From: Phycisphaerales bacterium UBA3190
Lineage (GTDB): Bacteria > Planctomycetota > Phycisphaerae > Phycisphaerales > UBA1924
NCBI GenBank assembly: GCA_002364005.1
Contig: DEXG01000036.1
Location: 1-64,000, forward strand
Direction of reading: 5' to 3'
Length of the DNA stretch: 64,000 nucleotides
The notes under the pieces were generated by a model. It saw only the letters and a program-made list of their open reading frames with translations, had not been told where the DNA came from and ran no database searches. Shown piece after piece: positions 1 to 7,733 of this stretch (positions within the stretch are counted from its first letter, which is position 1; every line of letters begins with the position of its first letter). Made by a program: the position numbers and the translations under genes.

Positions 1-1082
1 TCTCGGTCGAGTTTTTCGATGGGCGGGTCGTGCAGGGCCAGGTCGCCGGGCTCGATCCGTATACCGATATTGCGGTGATCAGGATCAGCGCGAGTTCGAT
101 GCTTTTTCCGGCTCAACGAGCTTCCCAGCGCCTGCCCCAGCTCGGGGATCGAATCTACGCCTTCGGCTCGCCATTCGGGTTTAAGTTCTCGATGTCCCAG
201 GGCATTGTCTCGGGGCTCGGGCGTGAGGCCGCGGGGTCGAATGTCATCGGGGGCTACACCAACTACATCCAGACCGATGCAGCGGTCAACCCTGGCAACT
301 CGGGTGGGCCGATTGTCAATACCGACGCCCAGGTGATGGGTATGAATGTCGCGATTGCGACCGCACGCTCCATTGGCCAGTCCCCCGAGGAATCGGGCTC
401 GGACAGCGCTGGTATTTCATTCGCCATCCCGCTGGGGACGATCGAGCCGATCGTCCATCAGATCATCGAATACGGCGAGGTGAAGCGCGGCTATCTCGGC
501 ATCAGGTATGAAGGGGAGCGTGCGATTCGTGTCAGCCCCGCTTCCCTTGAGGGTCAGACGGTCACCGGCATTGAAATCACCAGTATCGAAGATGATGGCC
601 CGAGTGCCTTCGCGGGGCTCCGGGCGGGTGATGTCATCATTTCCATCCAAGGGTCCCCCGTGATCAACGCTGAGTCCCTCTCATCGCTGATCAGTTCCTC
701 ACGCCCAGGGGAGGTGATCGAGGTCGGTGTCGTCCGAGGCGACTCGACGCTTCAGATCCCGGTCACCCTGGGCAAGATGAGAGACGAAGTGCTCGCTCGA
801 CGCATTCTCCAGCCCATTATGGTGCAGATGGGCATGCTGCTTGAACGCAACCGGGCCGATCGCGTCTATGTTGACAATCTTTGGAATGGGCTCCCCGCGG
901 CAACGGCTGGCTTCAAGCGTGGTGACATCATTGAACGCGTGAACGATCGTGATTACGAGGACTATTTCGGGTTCTTCGTGCTTCTCGCTGATGAGGGCAT
1001 CATGACGGGAGAGACCGTCGAGTTCTTGGTACGCGACCAGAACGACGAGACCCGTAGGATTCAGCTGCGTTTGCACTGGTGA
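1..1082 (+). CDS. HtrA/DegP-type serine protease with two PDZ domains (5' end outside window)
   Basis: The gene enters from the left edge, so its start, export signal and catalytic His lie outside; the frame is already open at base 3 and about 359 residues are visible. The first block contains TDIAVIRI, the usual site of the catalytic Asp in the trypsin-like HtrA fold, and GNSGGP near bases 295-312 carries the catalytic Ser. A PDZ domain beginning RGYLG follows (about bases 490-780), then a second, more divergent PDZ-like domain (about 820-1080). Protease-PDZ-PDZ is the layout of periplasmic DegP/DegQ quality-control proteases, which degrade or refold damaged envelope proteins. The gene converges on the peroxiredoxin gene with no gap. 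Family assignment is firm; substrates are unknown. Confidence 0.92.
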   Translation, partial: SVEFFDGRVVQGQVAGLDPYTDIAVIRISASSMLFPAQRASQRLPQLGDRIYAFGSPFGFKFSMSQGIVSGLGREAAGSNVIGGYTNYIQTDAAVNPGNSGGPIVNTDAQVMGMNVAIATARSIGQSPEESGSDSAGISFAIPLGTIEPIVHQIIEYGEVKRGYLGIRYEGERAIRVSPASLEGQTVTGIEITSIEDDGPSAFAGLRAGDVIISIQGSPVINAESLSSLISSSRPGEVIEVGVVRGDSTLQIPVTLGKMRDEVLARRILQPIMVQMGMLLERNRADRVYVDNLWNGLPAATAGFKRGDIIERVNDRDYEDYFGFFVLLADEGIMTGETVEFLVRDQNDETRRIQLRLHW

Positions 1083-1586
1083 TCAGGCATTGGCGCTGAG
1101 TGCCTTAACTGCCGAGAGCACCTCGTCAGCATGATCGGGGACTTTGACCTTGTCCCAGCGTTGGGCGACCTTGCCGTCCTGATCGATGAGATAGGTGGTT
1201 CGGTTGATCCCCATGTAGGTTCTGCCGTACATCGATTTCTCGACCCAGACACCGTATTTGGCTGCAACGACGGGGTCGGGCTTTCCGGCATCATTCACCC
1301 GGTCATCGGCCAGTAGGGGATACCGAAGCCCTTCCTTGTCGGCGAACTTCTTTTTGCTCTTGGGGGGCAAGATCGAGATGCCCAGCACGACCGCGCCAGC
1401 CCGTTTGAACTTGGTGCCCAGGTCTTGGAAATCGCAGGCCTCGCGGGTACAGCCGCTGGTCATGTCCTTGGGGTAGAAGAACAGGACCACCGGCTGTCCC
1501 TTGTACTGACTCAGGCGGTGAGGCTGATCGTCCTGATCCTTGAGGGTGAACGCGGGGGCTTTCTTTCCGACTTCGATCAGTGCCAT
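1083..1586 (-). CDS. bcp: Thioredoxin-dependent peroxiredoxin, BCP/PrxQ type
   Basis: Predicted 167-residue peroxiredoxin that reduces hydrogen and organic peroxides using thioredoxin. The AhpC/TSA fold starts at once (KAPAFTL), followed by FFYPKDMTSGCTREAC: the first Cys is the peroxidatic one and the Cys five residues later is the resolving one typical of the atypical 2-Cys BCP/PrxQ subgroup. Length fits the family. The start is the ATG at 1586, preceded by GGAG at a good distance; the frame stays open further upstream but that part does not look like this family. It is divergent from murD, whose -10 box lies about 80 bases away. Convergence with an envelope protease may reflect stress functions, but that is only context. 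Confidence 0.93.
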   Translation of the reverse strand: MALIEVGKKAPAFTLKDQDDQPHRLSQYKGQPVVLFFYPKDMTSGCTREACDFQDLGTKFKRAGAVVLGISILPPKSKKKFADKEGLRYPLLADDRVNDAGKPDPVVAAKYGVWVEKSMYGRTYMGINRTTYLIDQDGKVAQRWDKVKVPDHADEVLSAVKALSANA

Positions 1587-1663
1587 GGCTGCTCCGGACG
1601 CGTGTGACGCGACGAGGTTTGGTTGAGAAGTGATGCGAGAACGAGATCGCACCCGCAGTGTGA

Positions 1664-1669
1664 TACGAT
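1664..1669 (+). promoter_or_regulatory. -10 box for leaderless murD
   Basis: TACGAT with an extended TGa just before it (1661-1663) ends 6 bases before the ATG at 1676. Transcription would begin at or next to the A of the start codon. No ribosome-binding site is present. Confidence 0.55.
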
Positions 1670-1675
1670 ATGCCC

Positions 1676-3028
1676 ATGGCCGACCCGTTTGCTCCCACCA
1701 ACCTGCAGCATGCACACGCGCTCGTGATGGGGCTTGGTCGTTTCGGAGGCGGGCTGGGGGTGACGCGATACCTGCTGCGTCATGGCGCACGGGTCACGCT
1801 GAGCGACCGAGGGGACCGGGAAGCACTCCGCGAGCCGTTGTCACAACTCGGGGAGCACGAGCGACTGCGGGTTGTTCTCGGCGAGCATGACGCGGCATTG
1901 CTCGATGGCGTCGATCTGCTGGTCGTGAACCCGGCCGTGCCCCGTCCATGGGATCACGCGTTTATTCAGGCGGCTCTCGCACGCGGCATACGCGTGACGA
2001 CTGAGATCGAGATCGCCTACCGCCTGCATGATCCGGATCGCGTGATCGCCATCACCGGCTCCGCGGGCAAGAGCACAACCAGCGCCATGACGCACCATGC
2101 CTTGAACGCGTGTGCCGGCAAGTGTGTGCTCGGCGGCAATATCGGTGGTTCATTGCTCGATCGTCTTGATGAGATTGGCGATGAGACCAGCGTGGTGCTT
2201 GAACTTTCCAGCGCCATGATTCACTGGCTTTGGGGGGAGCAGCAACCCGACCCGCCCCGGGCGCCCAGGGTGGCGTGCATCACCAGCTACGCGCCAAACC
2301 ACATGGATTGGCACGGGGATGAGTCGCACTACCGAGCATGTAAACAGCGGCTGATCGAGGTCATGGGTGATCAGGGGCGAGTTATCCTCCCGGAATCACT
2401 CGCGTCGTGGTCGGCCCATACCCACGCACCGGTCGAGCTTGTCAACGACCAAGCCGGAGTGACTGGTTGCGTGGTCCCGGGCACGCACAACGCGATGAAT
2501 GCGTCGTGCGCGGTTGCTTGCGCTTTCGCCCTGCACCCGGAAATAGATCGAAATGCATTGGTCCAGGGCGTGCGTGCATTCTCGGGGTTGCCGCATCGAT
2601 TGAACCGGGCGTTGGAACGGGACGGTGTGGTGTATTTCGATGACTCCAAATCGACCACGCCCCAGGCCACGATGCTTGCGGTTTCGGCGTTGCGTGAGAC
2701 CTGGCGTTCGGATCAGATCCACCTCATCGCGGGCGGGTATGACAAAGGGTCGGATCTCTCGCCCGTGGCGCAGCTTGCTCCAGATCTGGCGGGTTTGTAC
2801 ACGATCGGCGCCACCGGCTCCAGGTTGGCCTCCGATGCGTCTTCGAATGCGATTATGTGTGAAACCCTCGATCGAGCGATGGGATGCATCATCCAGCGAG
2901 TTGAGCAGGGCGATGTGGTGCTGCTCTCGCCCGGGTGTGCGTCATGGGATCAGTTCGCCAACTACGAGGCGCGAGGGCGACGATTTATTGAACTTGCTCA
3001 GCGACCACAAGGAGCGACCCCGTGCTGA
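1676..3028 (+). CDS. murD: UDP-N-acetylmuramoyl-L-alanine--D-glutamate ligase
   Basis: MurD adds D-glutamate to UDP-MurNAc-L-alanine in the cytoplasm, an ATP-dependent step of peptidoglycan precursor synthesis. Of 450 residues, the N-terminal part is the Rossmann-like UDP-binding domain (VMGLGRFGGG), the central part has the Mur-ligase P-loop TGSAGKSTT, LELSSAMIHWL and NHMDWHG, and the C-terminal part has DDSKSTTPQA, AGGYDKGSD and LLSPGCASWDQF, all in the expected order. An ATG at 1670 is in frame, but 1676 fits the leaderless promoter. It stands apart from other cell-wall genes and is followed by an overlapping gene. A MurD in a planctomycete is consistent with the now accepted presence of peptidoglycan in the group. 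Confidence 0.95.
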   Translation: MADPFAPTNLQHAHALVMGLGRFGGGLGVTRYLLRHGARVTLSDRGDREALREPLSQLGEHERLRVVLGEHDAALLDGVDLLVVNPAVPRPWDHAFIQAALARGIRVTTEIEIAYRLHDPDRVIAITGSAGKSTTSAMTHHALNACAGKCVLGGNIGGSLLDRLDEIGDETSVVLELSSAMIHWLWGEQQPDPPRAPRVACITSYAPNHMDWHGDESHYRACKQRLIEVMGDQGRVILPESLASWSAHTHAPVELVNDQAGVTGCVVPGTHNAMNASCAVACAFALHPEIDRNALVQGVRAFSGLPHRLNRALERDGVVYFDDSKSTTPQATMLAVSALRETWRSDQIHLIAGGYDKGSDLSPVAQLAPDLAGLYTIGATGSRLASDASSNAIMCETLDRAMGCIIQRVEQGDVVLLSPGCASWDQFANYEARGRRFIELAQRPQGATPC

Positions 3029-3750
3029 TGTCTGTCTTCATCTCGCTTCTCTTGTTTTTCGAGCCACCATTGCCGGTGGAGTTGCTGCCGGGCGTCCGCG
3101 TGGCAGACGGCATCGTGGAGTTTGATGGGGAGATCGCGGTTGATGCGCATCATCCTGATACTCCAGATGTCTATCTCGAGATGTTTGTCACCGCGCCAGA
3201 TTCCCGTGAGCACGAATCGCTCGTGGTTGCCAAGATCAAGCCCTCGAACCTCCACGCGGCCCTGCTGGCGGCCGGGTTTGAAGCGGGGGAGCCGCTGACA
3301 CGCGATGCGGCGGGGGGGACGGTCAAGGCCCATGGGGATGCGTTGATTGTTCTTGTTGCGATTGAAACCGCGGCTGAGGACGAGCCCGCGTTCATCCCCA
3401 TCACCGATTGGGTGATGAACCGAGACGATGAGACGGGCATCGTCGAGTCTGAGCGGTGGGAGGGCTTCGTGTTCGCGGGGTCGAAGTTCACCAAGCGGGG
3501 CTATGAGGCCGACGGGGCAGGCACGCTGGTGTCGCTGACTTCATTCAGTAACGAGGTCATCGCCCCGGTCTGGACGCTCTCGCACTTGGCCGAAGTCGAT
3601 GAGCCGGTCTGGATTGCCAATCGTGACCTGCTGCCGAAGAAAGGCGAGCGGGTGATCGTTCGGATCGTGGCTGAGGAGTGGGCCGAGACCGATGCAGACG
3701 ATGAGTCGTCACATGAGCCAGAGCGGGTCGACATCGATCGCGACCTGTGA
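3022..3750 (+). CDS. YdjY domain-containing secreted protein
   Basis: The 242-residue product begins with a short hydrophobic export signal (SVFISLLLFF) and then resembles the YdjY-type domain common in planctomycete secreted proteins: DGIVEFDGEIAVD near residue 30, LHAALLAAGFEAG near residue 75, and DWVMNRDDETG near residue 130. Its biochemical role is unknown. AAGGAG (3009-3014) sits 7 bases before a GTG at 3022, which is why that start is chosen over the ATG at 3028; either way the start overlaps the end of murD, so the two are probably translated together. Its 3' end overlaps the end of the convergent priA gene by 42 bases. Confidence 0.75.
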   Translation: MLMSVFISLLLFFEPPLPVELLPGVRVADGIVEFDGEIAVDAHHPDTPDVYLEMFVTAPDSREHESLVVAKIKPSNLHAALLAAGFEAGEPLTRDAAGGTVKAHGDALIVLVAIETAAEDEPAFIPITDWVMNRDDETGIVESERWEGFVFAGSKFTKRGYEADGAGTLVSLTSFSNEVIAPVWTLSHLAEVDEPVWIANRDLLPKKGERVIVRIVAEEWAETDADDESSHEPERVDIDRDL

Positions 3751-6075
3751 GTCGCTCTTGAGCATGCCCTTGGCTCGGATCGCCTGCATGGCGTCTTGCA
3801 TTGGCTTGGGGCTGGGGCAGAGCATCTCGATGGCAAAGCGATAGAAGTTGGCGATCCGGGTGATGGTGCATGGCATTGGGCCGTTGACCTGCACGCGTTC
3901 ATCGCCATATTCACGCAGCAGTGAAGCGATCTCTTGTGTCCGGGCCCGGGCCTCTTCGTGGTTCTCATCGCGGACGACGATGCGGACCATGCGAACGAAT
4001 GGCGGGAGCCCAGTCTGGTAGCGTGCCCCAAGCTCATCGCCGGCAAACCCCACATAGTCGTGTCGTGCGGCGCGGGAGATGCTCGGGGCGTGTGGGTTGA
4101 GGGTCTGGACGATCACCTGCCCCGGGTGCGTGCCGCGTCCAGCTCGACCCGCGACCTGGGATACGAGCTGGTAGGTTCGTTCCTCGGCTCGGAAATCGGG
4201 CAGGTGCATGGCGGTGTCGGCGCTGAGCACGCCCACGAGCGAGACATTCGGGAAGTCGAGCCCCTTGGCGATCATCTGGGTGCCCAGCAGAAGCTTGAGT
4301 TCGCCACGCCTGAATCGATCGAGAACGCTGAAGTAGTCGCTGGCTTTGTTCATCGTGTCCGCATCGACCCGTTCGTAGGATTCGCCGGCGACCAATCCGA
4401 GCGATTCGCCGTAGCGGAACGCGATCTCATCCTCCACGCGTTGCGTGCCCACGCCCAGCTCGACCAGCGGCTTGCCTGAGATCGGGCACGCTTTGGGGAT
4501 CAGTTGCTCGCTCAGGCAGTGGTGGCAACGCACGAAGCGTCTGCCCCCGGTTTGCCTCACGCTGCCCTTGTGGACGACCATGGTGGTGTCGCATTGGTCG
4601 CATTCGAGTTTCCAGCCGCTGGCCCGATCACTGCTGACGACCACCGAGGCGAACCCGCGTCTGTTGAGGAGCAGGATGGCCTGTCTGCCCTCCTCGATGG
4701 TCTGGTAGAGGGCCTTGCCCAGCGAGCGTCCGATGGAGAAGTCCTGGTTGGGGCCGAAGGCCTTGGGGGCTTTCATGCGTTCTTCGTCGAGGGCCAGGTT
4801 GACGACCTTGACCGCTGGGAGCTTGCTGTTGCCTACCCGCTCGGGCATGGACCAGAGCGTGTAGCGCCCCGCTTTGGCGTTGTGCCAGCTTTCGAGTGAG
4901 GGTGTTGCTGAGCCGAGTACAACGGGGCATGACTCGATCTGGGACCGCTTGACCGCGGCATCGCGTGCGTTGTAGCGGGGGAGTTGGTCTTGCTTGTAGG
5001 AGCTGTCATGCTCCTCGTCGATGATGATGACGCCGAGCTGCTCCAGCGGCGCGAAGACGGCCGAGCGGGCACCGATGACGACACGGGCCTCACCCGAGGC
5101 GGCCATGGCCCACTGCTGATTGCGTGTGGCTTTGGTGAGCCCGGAATGCAGGACAGCTACGCCGGCTTCGCGGAAGGTGTGCACGAACCGCCCGGCGGTC
5201 TGAGGCGTCAGGGCGATCTCGGGGACCAGCATCAGGGCCCGCTCGCCCCGCGCAAGGACGCGTTTGACGATGTTGATGTAGACCTCGGTTTTGCCTGAGC
5301 CCGTCACGCCGTGGAGCAGGTTGGGTGAGAAGTTGCCCAGTTGGGCGCAGATACCCTCAACCACCCGGGTCTGGGTCTCGGTGAGCGTGTGGTTTCCCGA
5401 ATCATCTGCTTCGAGGACATCGAAGAGTTTCGGGGCACGGATCACCTCGACTTCGACTTCTGCCAGGATACTTGCGTTGGTCAGGCGGTTGATCGCGGCG
5501 ACTGACTTCTCCTCGATGCGGGCCGCGAGCAGGCGGGGCTCGATGGGGAAGGTGGTCGGGTCAAGATCGCGGATTTTGGCCCATGCACGGCGGGCCCCGG
5601 GTGAAAGGGCTTTGAGCTGTTCGTCATTCGGAGGTTCGCCGAGGTTGAGCATGGATTTTCGGCGTCGCCCGGTGTCGGCTTTGACCGCGGCGGGGACAAC
5701 GCTGCCCAGTACCATGCCCAGGGGGCACATGTAGTAGATGCTCATCCACTTGGCCAGTTCGATGAGCGACTCGGGCAGGACGGCCGGGGTGGTGGATGCG
5801 ATCGCCTTGACCTTGTTCGGGTCGTAGCCGTCGAGGAGGTCAGCATTGCCGAGCTCGATGACATAGCCGCCGGTGGGGGTGTTGCCGCGCCCGACGGGGA
5901 CGATGACGCGTTGTCCGAGTTGGACTTCGTTGTCGGCGAGGTAGGTCAGCCCGTCCATGCGATCCATGCCGCGTTCGATCGCGACACGGGCATAGCAGGC
6001 GTCCGAAGGGGGCGTCGGTGCAGATTCATGCTTCTCTTGCGGGTGTTGCTGGGAAAACAAGTCCATGGTGTTCAT
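3709..6075 (-). CDS. priA: Primosomal protein N' (PriA helicase)
   Basis: PriA is the 3'-5' superfamily 2 helicase that reloads the replisome at stalled forks. The 788-residue product has the N-terminal 3' DNA-binding domain (VAIERGMDR onward), Walker A GVTGSGKT (about residues 256-263), the DEEH box (353-356), GSATPSLESW, helicase motif V/VI (GTQMIAKGLDFPN, QVAGRAGRG) and the C-terminal DVDPLWLM. The zinc region is unusual: E. coli PriA has four Cys pairs, but here only CDQC (492-495) and CHHC (517-520) are complete; the first pair is replaced by SSDRAS and the last pair is CPIS. The start may be this ATG or the one at 6066 (MDLF), which better fits the shared promoter with carA. The 3' end overlaps the YdjY gene. 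Confidence 0.93.
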   Translation of the reverse strand: MNTMDLFSQQHPQEKHESAPTPPSDACYARVAIERGMDRMDGLTYLADNEVQLGQRVIVPVGRGNTPTGGYVIELGNADLLDGYDPNKVKAIASTTPAVLPESLIELAKWMSIYYMCPLGMVLGSVVPAAVKADTGRRRKSMLNLGEPPNDEQLKALSPGARRAWAKIRDLDPTTFPIEPRLLAARIEEKSVAAINRLTNASILAEVEVEVIRAPKLFDVLEADDSGNHTLTETQTRVVEGICAQLGNFSPNLLHGVTGSGKTEVYINIVKRVLARGERALMLVPEIALTPQTAGRFVHTFREAGVAVLHSGLTKATRNQQWAMAASGEARVVIGARSAVFAPLEQLGVIIIDEEHDSSYKQDQLPRYNARDAAVKRSQIESCPVVLGSATPSLESWHNAKAGRYTLWSMPERVGNSKLPAVKVVNLALDEERMKAPKAFGPNQDFSIGRSLGKALYQTIEEGRQAILLLNRRGFASVVVSSDRASGWKLECDQCDTTMVVHKGSVRQTGGRRFVRCHHCLSEQLIPKACPISGKPLVELGVGTQRVEDEIAFRYGESLGLVAGESYERVDADTMNKASDYFSVLDRFRRGELKLLLGTQMIAKGLDFPNVSLVGVLSADTAMHLPDFRAEERTYQLVSQVAGRAGRGTHPGQVIVQTLNPHAPSISRAARHDYVGFAGDELGARYQTGLPPFVRMVRIVVRDENHEEARARTQEIASLLREYGDERVQVNGPMPCTITRIANFYRFAIEMLCPSPKPMQDAMQAIRAKGMLKSDSQVAIDVDPLWLM

Positions 6076-6083
6076 ACACTGTA
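6075..6083. promoter_or_regulatory. Overlapping -10 boxes of divergent priA and carA
   Basis: The nine bases read TACACT on the plus strand (carA) and TACAGT on the minus strand (priA). Only 15 bases separate the two ATGs at 6075 and 6091, so both promoters must share this spot or lie inside the opposite gene. carA would have a very short leader; priA would then start at the ATG at 6066. Confidence 0.4.
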
Positions 6084-6090
6084 ATCCAGC

Positions 6091-7332
6091 ATGAGCGAGC
6101 ACACCCACGCCGAGCGTCAGAAACCCGCCGCACGCCTTGCCCTCTCCAGTGGGCAGATCTATTCCGGTGCTCCATTCGGAGCGATCGGGCGTGATCTGAT
6201 CTCGACTGGTGAGCTGGTGTTCAACACCGCGATGTGCGGCTATCAGGAATCCCTGACCGACCCATCCTATATGGGGCAGATCCTTATTCAGACCCAGCCG
6301 CTGATCGGGAACACTGGGGTAAACCCAGAGGATACCGAATCAGAGAAGGTGCAGGTCGCCGGCTTTGTGATCCACGAGTTTACCGAGCATGCCTCGAACT
6401 TCCGGCTGAACCAGAGATTGGACGCCTATCTGGCTGATGCGGGCGTGCTTGGCATCGCCGGGCTCGATACGCGGGCCCTGACCCGGACACTGCGGACCGG
6501 CGGGGTGGTACAGGCTGTCCTGACCGACCGTACGGATCTGTCCGATTCACAGCTGGTCGAAATGGCCCGTCAGGTTCATAGCATGAGCGGGCAGAACCTC
6601 GCGGCCATCGCGGGCAAGTCTGACGCGAGCGAATGGACCGAGGGCCTTGGGTCTTGGGTCATGGGGCCCGATAGCGATGACGAGGGGGATGCCCCGAGTG
6701 TGTTGCTCTTTGACTTTGGCGTCAAATCGAATATCCCGAGAAATCTCACTCAGCGTGGTGCACGAGTCAAGCTGGTGCCTCAGAGCACGAACGCGGCTCA
6801 GATCAAGCAGCTCTTTCTGGATGAGGAGATTCAGGGGGTCTTCCTCTCAAACGGTCCGGGTGATCCTGAGGCCGTGCAGGAAGTCGTTGAAACCCTCAAA
6901 GAACTACTCGCTGACCCCGATCTTGTGTCGATGCCGATTTTCGGTATCTGTCTCGGGCATCAGCTGCTGTGCTTGGCTCTTGGTGCCAAAACCTTCAAGC
7001 TTCCATTTGGCCACCGTGGCGCGAACCACCCGGTGCACGATGTCGAGGCGGGGCGTGTGCAGATCACGAGTCAGAACCATGGCTTCGCTGTGGATCCTGA
7101 TTCGATCTGTGAAGCTGGGGGGGTAATCACGCATCTTCATTTGAACGATGGGACAGTCGCCGGGTTCAGGCACCAGGCACGCCCGATCTATTCGGTCCAG
7201 TTTCACCCAGAAGCATCGCCAGGTCCGCATGACGCGAGTGGGTTCTTTGATTTGTTCATGGCGCTGATAAAAGATCGAGTAAAAAGCAGTGTGGGCGACA
7301 CGGCGGCTTATCGGACGCGCGGGCAGAAATGA
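6091..7332 (+). CDS. carA: Carbamoyl-phosphate synthase small subunit (glutaminase)
   Basis: CarA hydrolyses glutamine and passes ammonia to CarB to make carbamoyl phosphate for pyrimidines and arginine. The 413-residue product has the CarA-specific N-terminal domain (FNTAMCGYQESLTDPSY) and a C-terminal class I glutamine amidotransferase domain with FGICLGHQLL (nucleophile Cys) and the His-Glu pair in QFHPEASPGPHD. The first residues up to AARLALSSG extend about 12 positions beyond E. coli CarA; no later Met is available, so the start is secure. carB is not adjacent. The gene is divergent from priA. Confidence 0.96.
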   Translation: MSEHTHAERQKPAARLALSSGQIYSGAPFGAIGRDLISTGELVFNTAMCGYQESLTDPSYMGQILIQTQPLIGNTGVNPEDTESEKVQVAGFVIHEFTEHASNFRLNQRLDAYLADAGVLGIAGLDTRALTRTLRTGGVVQAVLTDRTDLSDSQLVEMARQVHSMSGQNLAAIAGKSDASEWTEGLGSWVMGPDSDDEGDAPSVLLFDFGVKSNIPRNLTQRGARVKLVPQSTNAAQIKQLFLDEEIQGVFLSNGPGDPEAVQEVVETLKELLADPDLVSMPIFGICLGHQLLCLALGAKTFKLPFGHRGANHPVHDVEAGRVQITSQNHGFAVDPDSICEAGGVITHLHLNDGTVAGFRHQARPIYSVQFHPEASPGPHDASGFFDLFMALIKDRVKSSVGDTAAYRTRGQK

Positions 7333-7392
7333 TTTCGTGGCACATATCCCTTGCGGGTAGCAGAAAACTCTGTATTTTCCACGAATCCCCCC

Positions 7393-7420
7393 TTGCGAGG
7401 TCTGTTGAATGGAGTATATT
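7393..7420 (+). promoter_or_regulatory. Candidate promoter of the dockerin gene leader
   Basis: TTGCGA (7393-7398) and TATATT (7415-7420) with a 16-base spacer would start transcription near 7427, leaving a leader of about 300 bases before the ATG at 7734 and placing the folded element below at the very 5' end of the RNA. Predicted by eye only. Confidence 0.4.
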
Positions 7421-7436
7421 CAGAGGTGTACCGTAG

Positions 7437-7512
7437 TGATACGGAACAGGTCGTGCTCGCACGGCCAGCCCTTCTTGGCAACGAGAGGGTGCCGCGGATG
7501 AGTGCCGTATCA
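7437..7512 (+). ncRNA. Candidate structured leader RNA (riboswitch-like)
   Basis: An 8-bp perfect closing helix joins TGATACGG (7437-7444) to CCGTATCA (7505-7512). Inside it lie a second helix, GGTCGTG (7449-7455) with CACGGCC (7460-7466) around a CTCG loop, and then a segment with GGCAAC, GGGTGCC and CGGATGA. The order GGCAAC ... GGTGCC ... CGG(G/A)TGA just before the closing helix recalls the core of the SAM-I/SAM-IV riboswitch clan, but the CC-rich arm after GGCAAC is missing and the downstream gene is not a methionine gene. It could be a divergent riboswitch, a new leader class or a small RNA. Structure by eye; no covariance evidence. Confidence 0.35.
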
Positions 7513-7733
7513 GCTCAGGTGTAGAAATGCTGCATCATTGGGCATACGGGATTCGTCATTAGGGGAGAGAGAACCTCGACGCGGTGTAGTTTGTTTAGAC
7601 GATTCCTCGAGCAACGATGCTGAGGGATCAGATTTTGTTCGTTCATGGTGTGAGTGCGAGACTTTCGTTTCAAGCAAATCACCAGTGTCGAGTTGTGGTT
7701 TCACTGTTTCAAACAACAAAGAGGAGCTTTTAT
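7513..7733 (+). other. Rest of the leader before the dockerin gene
   Basis: Between the folded element and the ATG at 7734 there are 221 bases with no convincing gene, tRNA or terminator. A GGGGAGAGAGA stretch near 7563 and the ribosome-binding site GAGGAG at 7721-7726 are the only clear signals. The carA-to-ATG gap is 401 bases, the longest non-coding stretch in the window. Confidence 0.5.

Noticed and set aside
7617..7733. In-frame upstream start of the dockerin gene
   Set aside because: The added stretch has no ribosome-binding site and would bury the signal peptide; GAGGAG marks 7734.
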